Assembly: GCF_014197445.1 (NCBI RefSeq)
Contig: NZ_JACIFO010000002.1
Coordinates: 186,001 to 250,000, forward strand
Length of the DNA: 64,000 bases
Reading direction: 5' to 3'
DNA from: Mesonia hippocampi
Lineage (GTDB): Bacteria; Bacteroidota; Bacteroidia; Flavobacteriales; Flavobacteriaceae
Part shown: piece by piece, positions 7,643-17,249 of the stretch
How positions within the stretch are numbered: the first letter of the stretch is position 1
How the letters are laid out: the number at the start of each line of letters is the position of its first letter
The notes under the pieces: model-generated
The model's database searches: none
Seen by the model: the letters and a program-made list of their open reading frames with translations, nothing else
Told to the model about the DNA's origin: nothing
Translations under genes and position numbers: made by a program

Positions 7643-7662
7643 TTTTTAGTCTATTCTATTAT
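7643..7662. promoter_or_regulatory. degenerate copy of the metal-regulator palindrome
   Basis: TTTTTAG followed by a 6-bp spacer and CTATTAT. The left arm is perfect and the right arm matches 4 of 7 positions. It lies 20 bp before the gene at 7682, so it may bring that gene under the same control. Confidence 0.3.
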
Positions 7663-7681
7663 TATTCTGTACCCAACCAAT

Positions 7682-7984
7682 ATGTTATTTATGCCTGATA
7701 AAAAAACCATACGACTAATTGCCAACAAATTAGACCTAAAAAATATACCCGATGACAATAAATCTTATCAAGAACAATTTGAAACTTTAGCCGCTTATAT
7801 CGAGCAGTTAATCCAAACAGATTTTAATAGACTTATCGCTATTTTATATCGGATAGATGTAAATGAAGATAAATTAAGAAAGGTATTGGATGAACATAAA
7901 AACACATCATCAGGAAAAATTATAGCAAAACTCATGATAGAACGCGAGGCAGAAAAAATAAAATGGCGTGAAAAATACCGCTAA
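7682..7984 (+). CDS. conserved small cytosolic protein, unknown function
   Basis: 100 residues, with alternative ATG starts at 7682 and 7691. It has no signal peptide or membrane segment and is predicted all-helical. The segment RLIAILYRIDVNEDKLRKVL and a charged C terminus (IEREAEKIKWREKYR) resemble a small conserved protein family of Bacteroidota that has no named function that I know. It sits between two copies of the metal-regulator palindrome and ahead of a TonB receptor. Confidence 0.65.
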   Translation: MLFMPDKKTIRLIANKLDLKNIPDDNKSYQEQFETLAAYIEQLIQTDFNRLIAILYRIDVNEDKLRKVLDEHKNTSSGKIIAKLMIEREAEKIKWREKYR

Positions 7985-8068
7985 TAGCAACTAAACAAAG
8001 GCTTACACACATAAGAATTTCTGTTACTTGTATTTATTCTAAATAATATTTCATTTGTTTAAATTTTA

Positions 8069-8088
8069 TTTTTAGTTTTGTCTAAAAA
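8069..8088. promoter_or_regulatory. DtxR/MntR-type operator candidate 2, overlapping a promoter
   Basis: TTTTTAG-N6-CTAAAAA, with the same arms and spacing as at 7555-7574 and one extra A:T pair outside. It contains a -7 element, TAGTTTTG (8073-8080), 35 bp before the TonB receptor start. A TTTG at 8054-8057 could be the -33 box, though the 15-bp spacing is short. A bound regulator would block this promoter. Confidence 0.6.
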
Positions 8089-8115
8089 TTTATTTAGAGT
8101 AAAAACAAAAACATT

Positions 8116-10470
8116 ATGAGAATATATTACACATTATTATTCCTCTTTAGCTTAGGCTATACTGCCTCTGCTCAATACGAAATAAAAGGAGTAGTTACTG
8201 ATGAGCAAGAAAAAATCCCTTATGTAAACATTTACATCCCTAACTCTTCTTACGGAACGTATACCGATGAGGAAGGGAATTTTAGTCTAACCATAAAAGA
8301 AGAAGGCCTTTATACTATTGTTTTTCAAGCCATAGGATTTCAGAGCTTAACAAAGAAAATTCACACAAAAGATTTAGATGAAAAACCGTTAAACATCAAC
8401 CTTAAAAAAGATTTATTAGGGTTAGAGCAAGTAGTAGTAAGTGCTACCCGAAACCGCGTAAATGCAAAAAAAGCACCTGTTGTGGTGAATATTCTAGGAG
8501 AAAAGTTATTTAATGCCACACAATCTATCGCTGTAGCAGAAAGCTTAAATTATCAGCCAGGTGTGCGTGTAGAAACCAACTGCCAAAACTGCGGATTTAC
8601 CCAAGTTCGGCTTAACGGATTAGACGGAAGTTACACCCAAGTATTAATTAACAGCAGGGCCGTTTTTAGTGCGCTAAATAGTGTTTATGGATTAGAGCAA
8701 ATTCCTACCTCTATTTTAGACAGAATAGAAGTAGTACGTAGTGGCGGCTCTGCTTTATATGGCTCCAATGCAATTGCCGGAACCGTAAATATTATTACAA
8801 AAGATCCTGTGTTAAACTCGTGGGAAGTAGGAGGAAATCTAGGTTTAATCGATGGAAAAGTAGCCGACAGAACCACCAATGTAAATGCCTCTGTAGTAAG
8901 CGAAGATTTAAAAAGTGGGGTAACCGTATTTGGAATGAATAGAAACCGAGATGCCTACGATGCAGACAACGATGGTTTCTCTGAAATAACAGAACTCACC
9001 AATACTACCATGGGAGCCAAAGCCTTTTTTAAACCTAACGAACTAAATAAATTAAGTATCGACCTAACCGCTATAGATGAATACCGAAGAGGAGGAAACA
9101 AATTAGATTTAGCACCACATCAAACCGATATTACAGAACAATTAGACCACAATACTTTTCTTGGTGGAATTACGTATGATATTACCAATAAAAAAGAAAA
9201 CAACAAATTCTCAATATATGCATCTGGGCAACATACCGACAGAAAAAGTTATTACGGCGGACTTGGAGGAGGAAGAACCTCAGCAGATTCTATTTTAGCA
9301 GCTAATGCCTACGGAAATACTAAAGATTTAGCAGTATTGGGAGGAGGGCAATTTACACATCAATTTAAAAACAACGACATCCTAACCGCAGGAGCAGAAT
9401 ACAAATACAACAATACCGAAGATGCCATTGCAGGCTATAACAGAGTTATAGATCAAGAAGTAAATGCCCTAGGCGCATTTGCCCAATACGAATGGAAACC
9501 TTCAGAAAAATTTACCGCCTTACTTGGCGCACGATTAGATAATATAAATGTAACCGGAAGCTACCAAGTAGGCAATGTTCAACGATCGGTAGATATAGAC
9601 CAAACAGCATTTAGCCCACGTATTACACTTATGTATGATGTTAACGAGAACCTTAAATTTAGAGGTGGTTATGCACGCGGATTTAGAGCTCCACAAGCGT
9701 TTAATGAGGATTTACACGTATCCTCTGTAGGTGGCGAACCACAATTTGTAATTCTATCAGAAAATCTAGATACCGAATATTCTAATGCATTTACGGCTTC
9801 TTTAAACTTTACTAAAAACTATAACAAAGTACAAACCAACTTTCTTATCGAAGGTTTTTATACCACGTTAGAAAACCCATTTACCCCCGTAAGCACAGGA
9901 GCAACCCTCGCAAACGGATCTATCCTAGAAGAAATAAGAAACGGTGAAGGTGCTTACGTAGCTGGAACCAACTTTGAATTAGGAATATCGCCTTCCGAGC
10001 GTTTTATTTTCCAATTAGGAGGAACCCTACAGCAAGCCAAATACAACGAGCCTCAACTGCTTTATGAAGCAACAACCCCAGAGGAATCTAATATTTTAAT
10101 CGATAAATTTGTAAGAAACCCTAATACCTATGGTTATTTTAACACCAATTATAAACTTACCGAGGCTACTACAATAGATTTAACCGGAACTTATACGGGA
10201 AGTATGACGGTTCCGCGTGTAATTTCAGATACAGGTTTTCTTCAGCTTAATAAAACAGATGCTTTTTTTAATATGAATTTTAAACTGAGTCACCATATAG
10301 ATTTTACAGACACATTCCACATAACATTACATGCAGGAGTGCAAAACATATTTAACAGCTATCAAGATGATTTTGATACGGGAGCTACAAGAGATTCAGA
10401 TTATATTTATGGTCCTTCTCAACCACGAACTTTTTTCTTTGGATTAAAGTTTGGAAATTTACATAACTAA
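8116..10470 (+). CDS. TonB-dependent receptor with carboxypeptidase-regulatory-like N-terminal domain
   Basis: 784 residues. The order is a signal peptide (1-20, ending SAQ), a CarboxypepD_reg-like beta domain (21-98), a TonB-box-like EQVVVSATR, the plug (about 115-230, with LDRIEVVRSGGSALYGSNAI), and a 22-strand barrel ending in PRTFFFGLKFGN. The plug carries a Cys156-x2-Cys159 pair in TNCQNCGFTQVRL, found in a subgroup of Bacteroidota receptors. Its promoter overlaps the palindrome shared with the DtxR/MntR-type regulator, so the cargo is probably a metal or metal chelate. It is followed after 17 bp by a thioredoxin-like gene. Confidence 0.92.
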   Translation: MRIYYTLLFLFSLGYTASAQYEIKGVVTDEQEKIPYVNIYIPNSSYGTYTDEEGNFSLTIKEEGLYTIVFQAIGFQSLTKKIHTKDLDEKPLNINLKKDLLGLEQVVVSATRNRVNAKKAPVVVNILGEKLFNATQSIAVAESLNYQPGVRVETNCQNCGFTQVRLNGLDGSYTQVLINSRAVFSALNSVYGLEQIPTSILDRIEVVRSGGSALYGSNAIAGTVNIITKDPVLNSWEVGGNLGLIDGKVADRTTNVNASVVSEDLKSGVTVFGMNRNRDAYDADNDGFSEITELTNTTMGAKAFFKPNELNKLSIDLTAIDEYRRGGNKLDLAPHQTDITEQLDHNTFLGGITYDITNKKENNKFSIYASGQHTDRKSYYGGLGGGRTSADSILAANAYGNTKDLAVLGGGQFTHQFKNNDILTAGAEYKYNNTEDAIAGYNRVIDQEVNALGAFAQYEWKPSEKFTALLGARLDNINVTGSYQVGNVQRSVDIDQTAFSPRITLMYDVNENLKFRGGYARGFRAPQAFNEDLHVSSVGGEPQFVILSENLDTEYSNAFTASLNFTKNYNKVQTNFLIEGFYTTLENPFTPVSTGATLANGSILEEIRNGEGAYVAGTNFELGISPSERFIFQLGGTLQQAKYNEPQLLYEATTPEESNILIDKFVRNPNTYGYFNTNYKLTEATTIDLTGTYTGSMTVPRVISDTGFLQLNKTDAFFNMNFKLSHHIDFTDTFHITLHAGVQNIFNSYQDDFDTGATRDSDYIYGPSQPRTFFFGLKFGNLHN

Positions 10471-10487
10471 AAAACAATAGAGCAAGT

Positions 10488-10979
10488 ATGATAAAAAGGT
10501 TGTTCAGCTATTGCTTTATTTTTATATCATTCGCAGCAATAAGCCAAAACGCTGCGAATGATTCTTATTGGATAAGTTTTGAAGAAGCAGAACAAAAACT
10601 AACCGAAAAACCTAAAAAAACACTGCTTTACTTCTACACAGATTGGTGTGTTTATTGTAAAAAAATGGAGCGCAATGCTTTTGTAAATGATGAAGTAAAA
10701 AAGCTGCTTCAAGATAATTTTTACGCCATAAAATTAAATGCCGAACATACAGGGCAAATACATTTTGATGGCATCTCTTTCGGAAATTCTGATGCAAAAA
10801 CACAACGCAATGCCGTTCATGACATTGTTAAAATATTTGCCCGTCGAGATAAGGCACCAATAGCTTTTCCTGCAGTAATTTTACTCGATGAAAACTTTAA
10901 GGTTATCGATAGGCGTTTTACCTACCTCACTACAGATAAATTAGTAAACTTTCTAAAACAAACAGAAGGCATTAATTAA
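10488..10979 (+). CDS. periplasmic thioredoxin-like protein
   Basis: 163 residues with a signal peptide (ends AISQ, residue 20) and a thioredoxin fold of the Thioredoxin_7/DUF255-like type. The active site is Trp-Cys54-Val-Tyr-Cys57-Lys, followed by [15 protein letters not shown] cis-Pro region is seen in [10 protein letters not shown]. It would act in the periplasm as a thiol reductase or oxidase. It is 17 bp after the TonB receptor, whose plug has a Cys-x2-Cys pair, so the receptor may be its substrate. Its stop overlaps the stop of the convergent gene. Confidence 0.85.
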   Translation: MIKRLFSYCFIFISFAAISQNAANDSYWISFEEAEQKLTEKPKKTLLYFYTDWCVYCKKMERNAFVNDEVKKLLQDNFYAIKLNAEHTGQIHFDGISFGNSDAKTQRNAVHDIVKIFARRDKAPIAFPAVILLDENFKVIDRRFTYLTTDKLVNFLKQTEGIN

Positions 10980-11713
10980 AAGCCTCGTTGTTTTTGTAAT
11001 TGCTCGTAAGCCTCTTGTACTTTGGTAAATTTTTCTTGTGCTCCTTTCCGATAAGCCTCATCCATGTGTTGTAATTTATCGGGATGGTATTTTTTTGCCA
11101 TGTTCCGATAGGCTTTTTTTATTTCGGCTACGCTTGCATTCTTATCAATTTCTAAAATCTTATACGCGTTATCTTCAGATTTTACAAACATGGCTTTAAT
11201 ACTGCTAAAATCGGCACTATTAATTCTAAGATAACCTGCTATACGTTGCAACACATGCAATTCGCTATTAGAAACATTGCCATCGGTAAGTGCTATTCCA
11301 AACAGGAAATGTAAAATTTGCAGCCTAACCTCATAACTTGTTCTTGCTGCCAAATAAGTACAAATACGTTGTTCATCTATTTGGCGTTTTTTTATTACTT
11401 CATTAAAGGTTCTAAAAGTTGCATTGGCTTTATCTTTACCGTATGCCCCTACAAAATAATTTCTAACGTAATCTAATTCGCGTTGGCTTACACTGCCATC
11501 GGCTTTAATAACAATAGAACTTAAGGTAAGTAAGTTAAGCTCAAAATCTCCAGGAGAAACTCTATCTTCGGTATCTATATTAAAATCTGTGTATTTATAA
11601 GCTTTTCCTTTGCTTATAATCGCATCGATAATACTGCCTATAAAAAAACCTACTACCGCTCCAAAAATACCCCTATAAGAAAGCCCTACTACTGCGGCGA
11701 TCCATTTTACCAT
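10976..11713 (-). CDS. DjlA-like membrane co-chaperone: TerB-like plus J domain
   Basis: 245 residues. The N-terminal Gly-rich membrane segment (about 5-34) is followed by a TerB-like helical domain (about 55-170, with [15 protein letters not shown] and [15 protein letters not shown] acidic loops) and a C-terminal J domain with His210-Pro-Asp. This is the DjlA layout. DjlA-type proteins are inner-membrane partners of DnaK. It is downstream of trpS on the same strand (28-bp gap). Confidence 0.88.
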   Translation of the reverse strand: MVKWIAAVVGLSYRGIFGAVVGFFIGSIIDAIISKGKAYKYTDFNIDTEDRVSPGDFELNLLTLSSIVIKADGSVSQRELDYVRNYFVGAYGKDKANATFRTFNEVIKKRQIDEQRICTYLAARTSYEVRLQILHFLFGIALTDGNVSNSELHVLQRIAGYLRINSADFSSIKAMFVKSEDNAYKILEIDKNASVAEIKKAYRNMAKKYHPDKLQHMDEAYRKGAQEKFTKVQEAYEQLQKQRGF

Positions 11714-11741
11714 TCTTAATTTTTCCTTTTGGGTGCTATTA

Positions 11742-12710
11742 TTAATATCCTAATTTTTCTCGTACACGTTGTAAAACTCCATTTGCTACAGCTTGTGCAC
11801 GTTCTGCTCCTGCTGTTAGCGCTTTATCTATTTCGTGAGTGTTTTCTATATAATACGCAAACTTTTTACGCGGTTCTGCATATTTTTCTACAATAAGTTC
11901 ATACAATGCTTGTTTCGCATGCCCATAACCAAAACCTCCTGCTAAGTATTTTTCTCTTAGTGCTTCTGTTTGAGTTTTACTTGCTATAACTTTATATAAA
12001 TTAAAAACATTACAAGTGTCTGGGTTTTTAGGTTCCTCTAGTGCTGTACTGTCGGTTTGTATACTCATTACCTGCTTCCGAAGCTTTTTATCGGTCTCGA
12101 AAATATTAATAAAGTTACCTCTAGACTTACTCATTTTCTCTCCGTCTGTTCCTGGAATATATTTGGTTTCTTCCTGTACTTTCCCTTCAGGAAGCACAAA
12201 GGTTTCTCCTAACTTTGCATGAAAACGACTAGCAACATCGCGTGTAATTTCTAAATGCTGCATTTGATCTTTCCCAACAGGTACAATATTAGCATCATAC
12301 AATAAAATATCTGCTGCCATTAACATAGGGTAAAAAAATAAACCTGCATTTACATCTTGTAGCCGGTCTGCTTTATCTTTAAACGAATGAGCAAGCGTTA
12401 AACGTTGATACGGAAAAAAGCAGCTTAAATACCAAGTAAGCTCGGTTGTTTGCGGAACATCACTTTGCCTGTAAAACACTGTTTTTTCTATGTCTAAACC
12501 AAAAGCTAACCAAGTTGCCGCTACGGCATACGTATTGTAACGCAACTCTTCGGCATCTTTAATTTGGGTTAATGTATGTAGATTTGCAATAAAGATAAAC
12601 GAATCGTTATCTTGCTGGTTTGCCATTTCGATAGCGGGTTGTATTGCTCCTAATATGTTTCCTAAATGTGGAGTTCCTGTACTCTGAACTCCTGTTAAAA
12701 CTCTTGCCAT
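11742..12710 (-). CDS. trpS: tryptophanyl-tRNA synthetase
   Basis: 322 residues, the usual bacterial size. It is a class I synthetase with the HIGH-type motif as TPHLGN (residues 13-18) and KMSKS at 202-206. It charges tRNA-Trp. [17 protein letters not shown] is the conserved TrpRS motif that precedes KMSKS. Nothing unusual is seen. Confidence 0.96.
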   Translation of the reverse strand: MARVLTGVQSTGTPHLGNILGAIQPAIEMANQQDNDSFIFIANLHTLTQIKDAEELRYNTYAVAATWLAFGLDIEKTVFYRQSDVPQTTELTWYLSCFFPYQRLTLAHSFKDKADRLQDVNAGLFFYPMLMAADILLYDANIVPVGKDQMQHLEITRDVASRFHAKLGETFVLPEGKVQEETKYIPGTDGEKMSKSRGNFINIFETDKKLRKQVMSIQTDSTALEEPKNPDTCNVFNLYKVIASKTQTEALREKYLAGGFGYGHAKQALYELIVEKYAEPRKKFAYYIENTHEIDKALTAGAERAQAVANGVLQRVREKLGY

Positions 12711-12830
12711 TATGTATAGAAATCTTTTTTTAGGTAAAGATAATGGTTTTGTGCTATTTCCTAAGCTTGTATTTTATATTTTTGGTTTTATAATTGAGTT
12801 TAATTCTAAAAATTAGGCTACATTTATCTT

Positions 12831-13568
12831 ATGAGCTTCTTTAAAAAAATTCTTATTTTAGGTTGGCGTATTTGGTTTTACCTTCTGGTGCTGGTAAGCC
12901 TTCTTATAATGTTTCCGTTATTGTTAATTTTTACTGCTTCAGAAAAGCTTTATCCTTATTTTTTTAAACTCGCACGCGTATGGGCAAAAACCATACTCTA
13001 CGGGATGGGCTTTTTTCCTATTATTAAGTATCAGCAACAGCTTATCCCTAACAAAAGTTATATGCTTATTGCCAATCACACTTCTATGACAGATATTATG
13101 CTGATGCTTTGTGTAGTAAAAACGCCTTTTGTTTTTGTTGGAAAAAAAGAATTAGCCAAGCTTCCTATTTTTGGTTTTTTCTATAAACGCACTTGCATTT
13201 TGGTAGATCGTAATAATGCCCATAGCAGGAAGGCTGTTTTTGAAAGTGCAAACCAACGTTTATTACAAGGAAATAGCATTTGCATATTCCCTGAAGGAGG
13301 TGTTCCCGATGATATTAGTGTTGCTTTAGACAGCTTTAAAGATGGCGCCTTTAGGCTTGCGATAGAACACCAAATACCTATTGTGCCTATGGTTTTTTAT
13401 GATAACAAAAAACGTTTTCCTTATGTTTTCTTTAAAGGAAGCCCCGGCAGAATGCGTGCTAAAGTATTACCGTTTATAGAAACTAAAGGAAAAAACATCA
13501 ACGATAAAAAAGAGCTTCGAGAAAAAGCCCATCATATGATTTTGGAGGAATTAAAATCTAAATTCTAA
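12831..13568 (+). CDS. plsC: 1-acyl-sn-glycerol-3-phosphate acyltransferase
   Basis: 245 residues. Hydrophobic helix at about 14-36, then the acyltransferase motifs: His83-x4-Asp88 (ANHTSMTDIM), the FKR-like block after it, and the glycerophosphate-binding FPEGG block followed by PIVPMVFYDN. It makes phosphatidic acid from lysophosphatidic acid at the inner membrane. The last 18 bp overlap the end of the convergent barrel/anti-sigma-like gene. Confidence 0.88.
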   Translation: MSFFKKILILGWRIWFYLLVLVSLLIMFPLLLIFTASEKLYPYFFKLARVWAKTILYGMGFFPIIKYQQQLIPNKSYMLIANHTSMTDIMLMLCVVKTPFVFVGKKELAKLPIFGFFYKRTCILVDRNNAHSRKAVFESANQRLLQGNSICIFPEGGVPDDISVALDSFKDGAFRLAIEHQIPIVPMVFYDNKKRFPYVFFKGSPGRMRAKVLPFIETKGKNINDKKELREKAHHMILEELKSKF

Positions 13569-15059
13569 TCCGGTATAAACGCCAAAATAATAAGGGTTAT
13601 AATCGCTTGCGCTACCACTAAAAGCATTTAATTGATACTTAAAAGTAGGCTCTACACTTAAGCCTAAGTTTTGTGTGATTTTATAACCAAAACCAAGCCC
13701 TACATTTGTACTAAAGCTTACGTCGTTTAAATTATCTGCTTTTCCTAATGTGGTATTACCAACAAGTGTTTGCAGGTGCACTTCATTTTTTTGAACAAAC
13801 ATAGTACTCGCTCCTCCAATTACTTCTATTCCAAAACGCTTGTCTAACAAAGTGTAAGATATCTCTAAAGGAATTTCTAAATACCCGTATTGCTGACTCA
13901 CTTCTGCCAAACCATAAAAGCTAGGCGCTACTGCAGAAAGAGCTACCCCTTCGGTACCTTCATGTTTTGGAAGATTTTTGGCATTATACAAACTAATATT
14001 TTGTGTGCTAGGATGGGTATTTATATTTTTTAAACTTACCCCTCTACCGTCTGGAGCAAATAAAACATCTTGAGTACTATAATTCATCTGAACTTTATTA
14101 ACCCCCGTACGAAGCTTTACTTTATCTGATACCGCATAAGCTATTTGTACACCATAAGCCATAGTTACTTCACTTTTACTTGGGTTGTCTGAAATACCTG
14201 GGTCTAAAATTTTTCCCGCTTTATTACCTTCATAATAAACAGGTGTTAAAGTTGGTTGAACAGCCCAGCGTTTTGAAGATGAAAATTGCTCGTCTAACCC
14301 ATCTAAGATTTCCTCTTGTTCTTTTTGTTTTTTTATTTCCTCCAGTAAAGATTTTTTAGGTAGGGTTTGTTCTGCTATGGCTTTTTCTTCCGTTTGGGTA
14401 TCGTTAAATTTTTGACGACTATGGGTTTGTTCTGATTTTTGAGAACTTTCAAACGCTATATCAAGAGAAGAAGCTTCTTGGTTAATTTCTTCTGTTGCTT
14501 TTTCTGTTGTTTGTTTTGTATTTTGCACCTTAGCTCGTTTTCCAGCAGTGTTTTCGTGATTTGCTGCAATTAAACTTGCTTGGGTATTTTGGTTTTTGGT
14601 TTTACCTGTTGGTTTTTGGTATGCTCTTTTCTTTTCTGGGTAATCTTCTTTTAGTATTTTTTTCTCCTCTTCTGTCTTCTTTTTTGTGTTAACAATGGCT
14701 ACTGATGTTGTTTCTGCTTCTTTTGTTAATCTATTTACCTCAATTTCCTCAATAAAGCCTTTTTCTTCAACCAATTCTTCTTTAGCTTTTTTATTTTGCT
14801 CTTCTGCCTCTTGATGGGTTACTGAATTCTCTATAGGTAATTTACTTTCTGTGGTTGTAAAAACGCCACTCAATCCCAGTATTAAAGCAATTAAGGCAGC
14901 AACGCCTCCTAATTTATACCACAACGGAAGCAGAAAAACTCTTCTTTTCTTTGGCTGAAGCTCTTCTTTTATCTTTCCCCAAAGTTCAGGAGAGGGCGAG
15001 GCTTCAAAGTCTTTAAACTTTTCCTGAAACAAACGGTCTATGTCTTTATTTTCTTTCAT
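13551..15059 (-). CDS. anti-sigma-like inner-membrane protein with a C-terminal outer-membrane barrel domain
   Basis: 502 residues. A short cytosolic N terminus (1-43, with SPELWGKIKEEL), one membrane helix (about 44-67), a long Glu/Lys/Gln-rich stretch (about 70-265), then a beta-rich domain of about 235 residues ending in the aromatic GVYTGLEFRF typical of outer-membrane barrels. Its start overlaps the end of the ECF sigma gene by 4 bp (ATGA), the usual place of an anti-sigma factor. This layout would tie the inner and outer membranes in one chain. The anti-sigma role is inferred from position and N-terminal topology. Confidence 0.75.
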   Translation of the reverse strand: MKENKDIDRLFQEKFKDFEASPSPELWGKIKEELQPKKRRVFLLPLWYKLGGVAALIALILGLSGVFTTTESKLPIENSVTHQEAEEQNKKAKEELVEEKGFIEEIEVNRLTKEAETTSVAIVNTKKKTEEEKKILKEDYPEKKRAYQKPTGKTKNQNTQASLIAANHENTAGKRAKVQNTKQTTEKATEEINQEASSLDIAFESSQKSEQTHSRQKFNDTQTEEKAIAEQTLPKKSLLEEIKKQKEQEEILDGLDEQFSSSKRWAVQPTLTPVYYEGNKAGKILDPGISDNPSKSEVTMAYGVQIAYAVSDKVKLRTGVNKVQMNYSTQDVLFAPDGRGVSLKNINTHPSTQNISLYNAKNLPKHEGTEGVALSAVAPSFYGLAEVSQQYGYLEIPLEISYTLLDKRFGIEVIGGASTMFVQKNEVHLQTLVGNTTLGKADNLNDVSFSTNVGLGFGYKITQNLGLSVEPTFKYQLNAFSGSASDYNPYYFGVYTGLEFRF

Positions 15060-15610
15060 TTCACAAACTGAAAATTAGTAAGTGTCGCATCTTGTGCGCT
15101 TATTTTTTGTTGTAATATTTTCCTAGCTCGAGCCAGGTTAGATTTCGATGTTCCTTCCGAGATATTCATCAATTCGGCAATTTCTTTATGCGAGTAACCG
15201 TCTAACGTATAGAGGTTAAATACCATTCGGTAGCGGTTTGGAAGTTCTTGCACTATTTTTAGCAGAAACTCTAAAGAATACTGCTCATGGTCTAAGTTTT
15301 CTTCTGGAATTTCGGGTATTTTCTCTTCATTTACCAATTGAAACACCTTCCCCGAGCTCCGGTAACGTTGAAGAGCCGTATTAACAACAATACGTTTCAT
15401 CCAACCTTCAAAAGAGCCTTTGTGCTTAAACTGATGTATTTTTTTAAAAATAGTTATAAAGGCATCTTGCAAGTTATCTTCTGCCTCTTGTCGGTTTCTT
15501 GCATATTTTAGACTTACCCCAAAAAGCTTATGTGCAAACAACCTGTACACTTGCTCTTGTGCCTTTAGGTTTTGCGCTTGGCATTGCTTAATGAGTTCTG
15601 GTAAATCCAT
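15056..15610 (-). CDS. ECF-type RNA polymerase sigma factor
   Basis: 184 residues with region 2 (FGVSLKYARNRQEAEDNLQD and SFEGWMKRIVVNTALQRYR) and region 4 (LDGYSHKEIAELMNISEGTS, the -35 recognition helix-turn-helix). It has no extra domains. It lies 6 bp downstream of a lipoprotein gene and overlaps its membrane partner by 4 bp, forming a three-gene operon. The target promoters are unknown. Confidence 0.92.
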   Translation of the reverse strand: MDLPELIKQCQAQNLKAQEQVYRLFAHKLFGVSLKYARNRQEAEDNLQDAFITIFKKIHQFKHKGSFEGWMKRIVVNTALQRYRSSGKVFQLVNEEKIPEIPEENLDHEQYSLEFLLKIVQELPNRYRMVFNLYTLDGYSHKEIAELMNISEGTSKSNLARARKILQQKISAQDATLTNFQFVK

Positions 15611-15616
15611 ATAATT

Positions 15617-16036
15617 TTACTGTTGCATTGACACAACGGGTATTTCTTTTTCGATAAACGTATCTTCTCCTTCTTCATTTACTCCCGACCAAAACCTAAA
15701 ACTATATGCCTCTCTGTTTTGTATGCTTATTTTAAAACTCTCCTCTTGTGTTTCTCCTTCTAACACTTCACATTGTTCCCCTCGTTTAAAAGCTATTGCC
15801 GTGATGTAATGTTTATTTTCACTAAAACTATATGCAATATCATAAAACTGGTGGCAATCTGTTTTCTTTAAAAAAGAAATTTTAAAGTTTTCTTGTTTAC
15901 CAAACATAAGTGTATCGGGAGCTTCTACAGATACAATAGGCATTTTATCATAAGTCACTTTAGATTCCTCACCATCATCTAAGCTACAACTTACCAAACT
16001 TAATACCAATACTAAACTTAAAATAATTTTTTTCAT
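15617..16036 (-). CDS. lipoprotein upstream of an ECF sigma factor
   Basis: 139 residues with a lipoprotein signal (MKKIILSLVLVLSLVSC, Cys17). The mature part is beta-rich with two Cys (in KTDCHQF and GEQCEVL) that could pair. There is no domain I recognise. It is the first gene of the operon with the sigma factor and the barrel protein, so it might sense or report the same envelope stress. That is inference from position only. Confidence 0.7.
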   Translation of the reverse strand: MKKIILSLVLVLSLVSCSLDDGEESKVTYDKMPIVSVEAPDTLMFGKQENFKISFLKKTDCHQFYDIAYSFSENKHYITAIAFKRGEQCEVLEGETQEESFKISIQNREAYSFRFWSGVNEEGEDTFIEKEIPVVSMQQ

Positions 16037-16103
16037 GATTCAACTATATTTACTCCTCTTTTCTTTATAGATAAAAAATTAGTGAAAGGGTTGCGTCTCA
16101 ACA

Positions 16104-16140
16104 AAAAAAGCCTTACTTAAAAACTAAGCAAGGCTTTTTT
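16104..16140. terminator. bidirectional intrinsic terminator between the lipoprotein operon and recA
   Basis: AAAAAAGCCTT (16104-16114) pairs with AAGGCTTTTTT (16130-16140) around a 15-nt loop, giving T runs on both strands. It would end the leftward recA transcript just after its stop at 16164. Confidence 0.7.
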
Positions 16141-16163
16141 TACGTTATTGTATCGCTAAAATA

Positions 16164-17180
16164 TTACTCCGATTTTGCTATTTTGATAGCTTCGGTAATT
16201 TTAGTTTCTAATTCCTCCATCAATTCTGGGTTATCGCGTAATAGTGTTTTAACAGCATCGCGTCCTTGACCAAGTTTAGTATCTTCATAACTAAACCACG
16301 ACCCCGCTTTTTTTATAATTTCATAATCTACACCTATATCTATAATTTCCCCTACTTTAGAGATCCCCTCTCCGTACATAATATCAAACTCTGCGGTTCT
16401 AAAAGGTGGCGCCACTTTGTTTTTTACCACTTTTACTCGGGTTTTATTCCCCTTAACCTCACTGTTATTATCTTTTATTTGTGTAGATCTTCTAATATCT
16501 AAACGTACCGAAGCATAGAATTTAAGTGCATTTCCTCCAGTTGTTGTTTCTGGATTTCCAAACATCACCCCAATTTTCTCTCTTAACTGGTTAATAAAGA
16601 TAACTGTACAATTTGTTTTGCTGATAGTAGAGGTTAATTTTCGTAAGGCTTGCGACATTAATCGCGCATGAAGCCCCATTTTAGAGTCACCCATTTCTCC
16701 TTCTATCTCACTTTTAGGCGTAAGTGCTGCAACAGAATCTACGACAATAATATCTATAGCTCCAGAACGGATTAAATTGTCGGCAATTTCTAAAGCTTGC
16801 TCCCCATGATCTGGTTGGGAGATAATAAGTGAATCTATATCGATTCCTAACTTCTCTGCATAAAACCTATCAAAAGCATGCTCTGCATCGATAAAAGCAG
16901 CTATCCCTCCTGCTTTTTGAGCCTCTGCAATGGCATGTAAAGTCAAGGTTGTTTTCCCAGAAGATTCTGGCCCGTAAATCTCAATTATTCTTCCGCGAGG
17001 GTAACCTCCAACTCCTAAAGCCAAATCTAAGCCTAAAGAACCCGATGAAATCGCTTCTACATCCTGTACGGCTTGGTCGCTCATTTTCATTACAGTTCCT
17101 TTTCCGTAAGTTTTATCTAATTTATCTAGGGTAAGCTTTAATGCCTTCAGTTTAGCCTCTTTCTCTGTATCTTTACTCAT
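16164..17180 (-). CDS. recA: recombinase RecA
   Basis: 338 residues from the ATG at 17180 ([10 protein letters not shown]); an upstream in-frame TTG at 17195 would add five residues but is less likely. Walker [10 protein letters not shown], the [12 protein letters not shown] entry, the MAW-like DNA-binding loops and the [17 protein letters not shown] block are all present. RecA drives homologous recombination and SOS induction. The C terminus is acidic as usual. It is transcribed alone, with a terminator after it. Confidence 0.97.
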   Translation of the reverse strand: MSKDTEKEAKLKALKLTLDKLDKTYGKGTVMKMSDQAVQDVEAISSGSLGLDLALGVGGYPRGRIIEIYGPESSGKTTLTLHAIAEAQKAGGIAAFIDAEHAFDRFYAEKLGIDIDSLIISQPDHGEQALEIADNLIRSGAIDIIVVDSVAALTPKSEIEGEMGDSKMGLHARLMSQALRKLTSTISKTNCTVIFINQLREKIGVMFGNPETTTGGNALKFYASVRLDIRRSTQIKDNNSEVKGNKTRVKVVKNKVAPPFRTAEFDIMYGEGISKVGEIIDIGVDYEIIKKAGSWFSYEDTKLGQGRDAVKTLLRDNPELMEELETKITEAIKIAKSE

Positions 17181-17249
17181 ATTCTTATTATTCAAGGTGT
17201 TAAGTTATTGCTTCAAGAAATGCTAAAGTACTATATCTTTTACTGTCGG

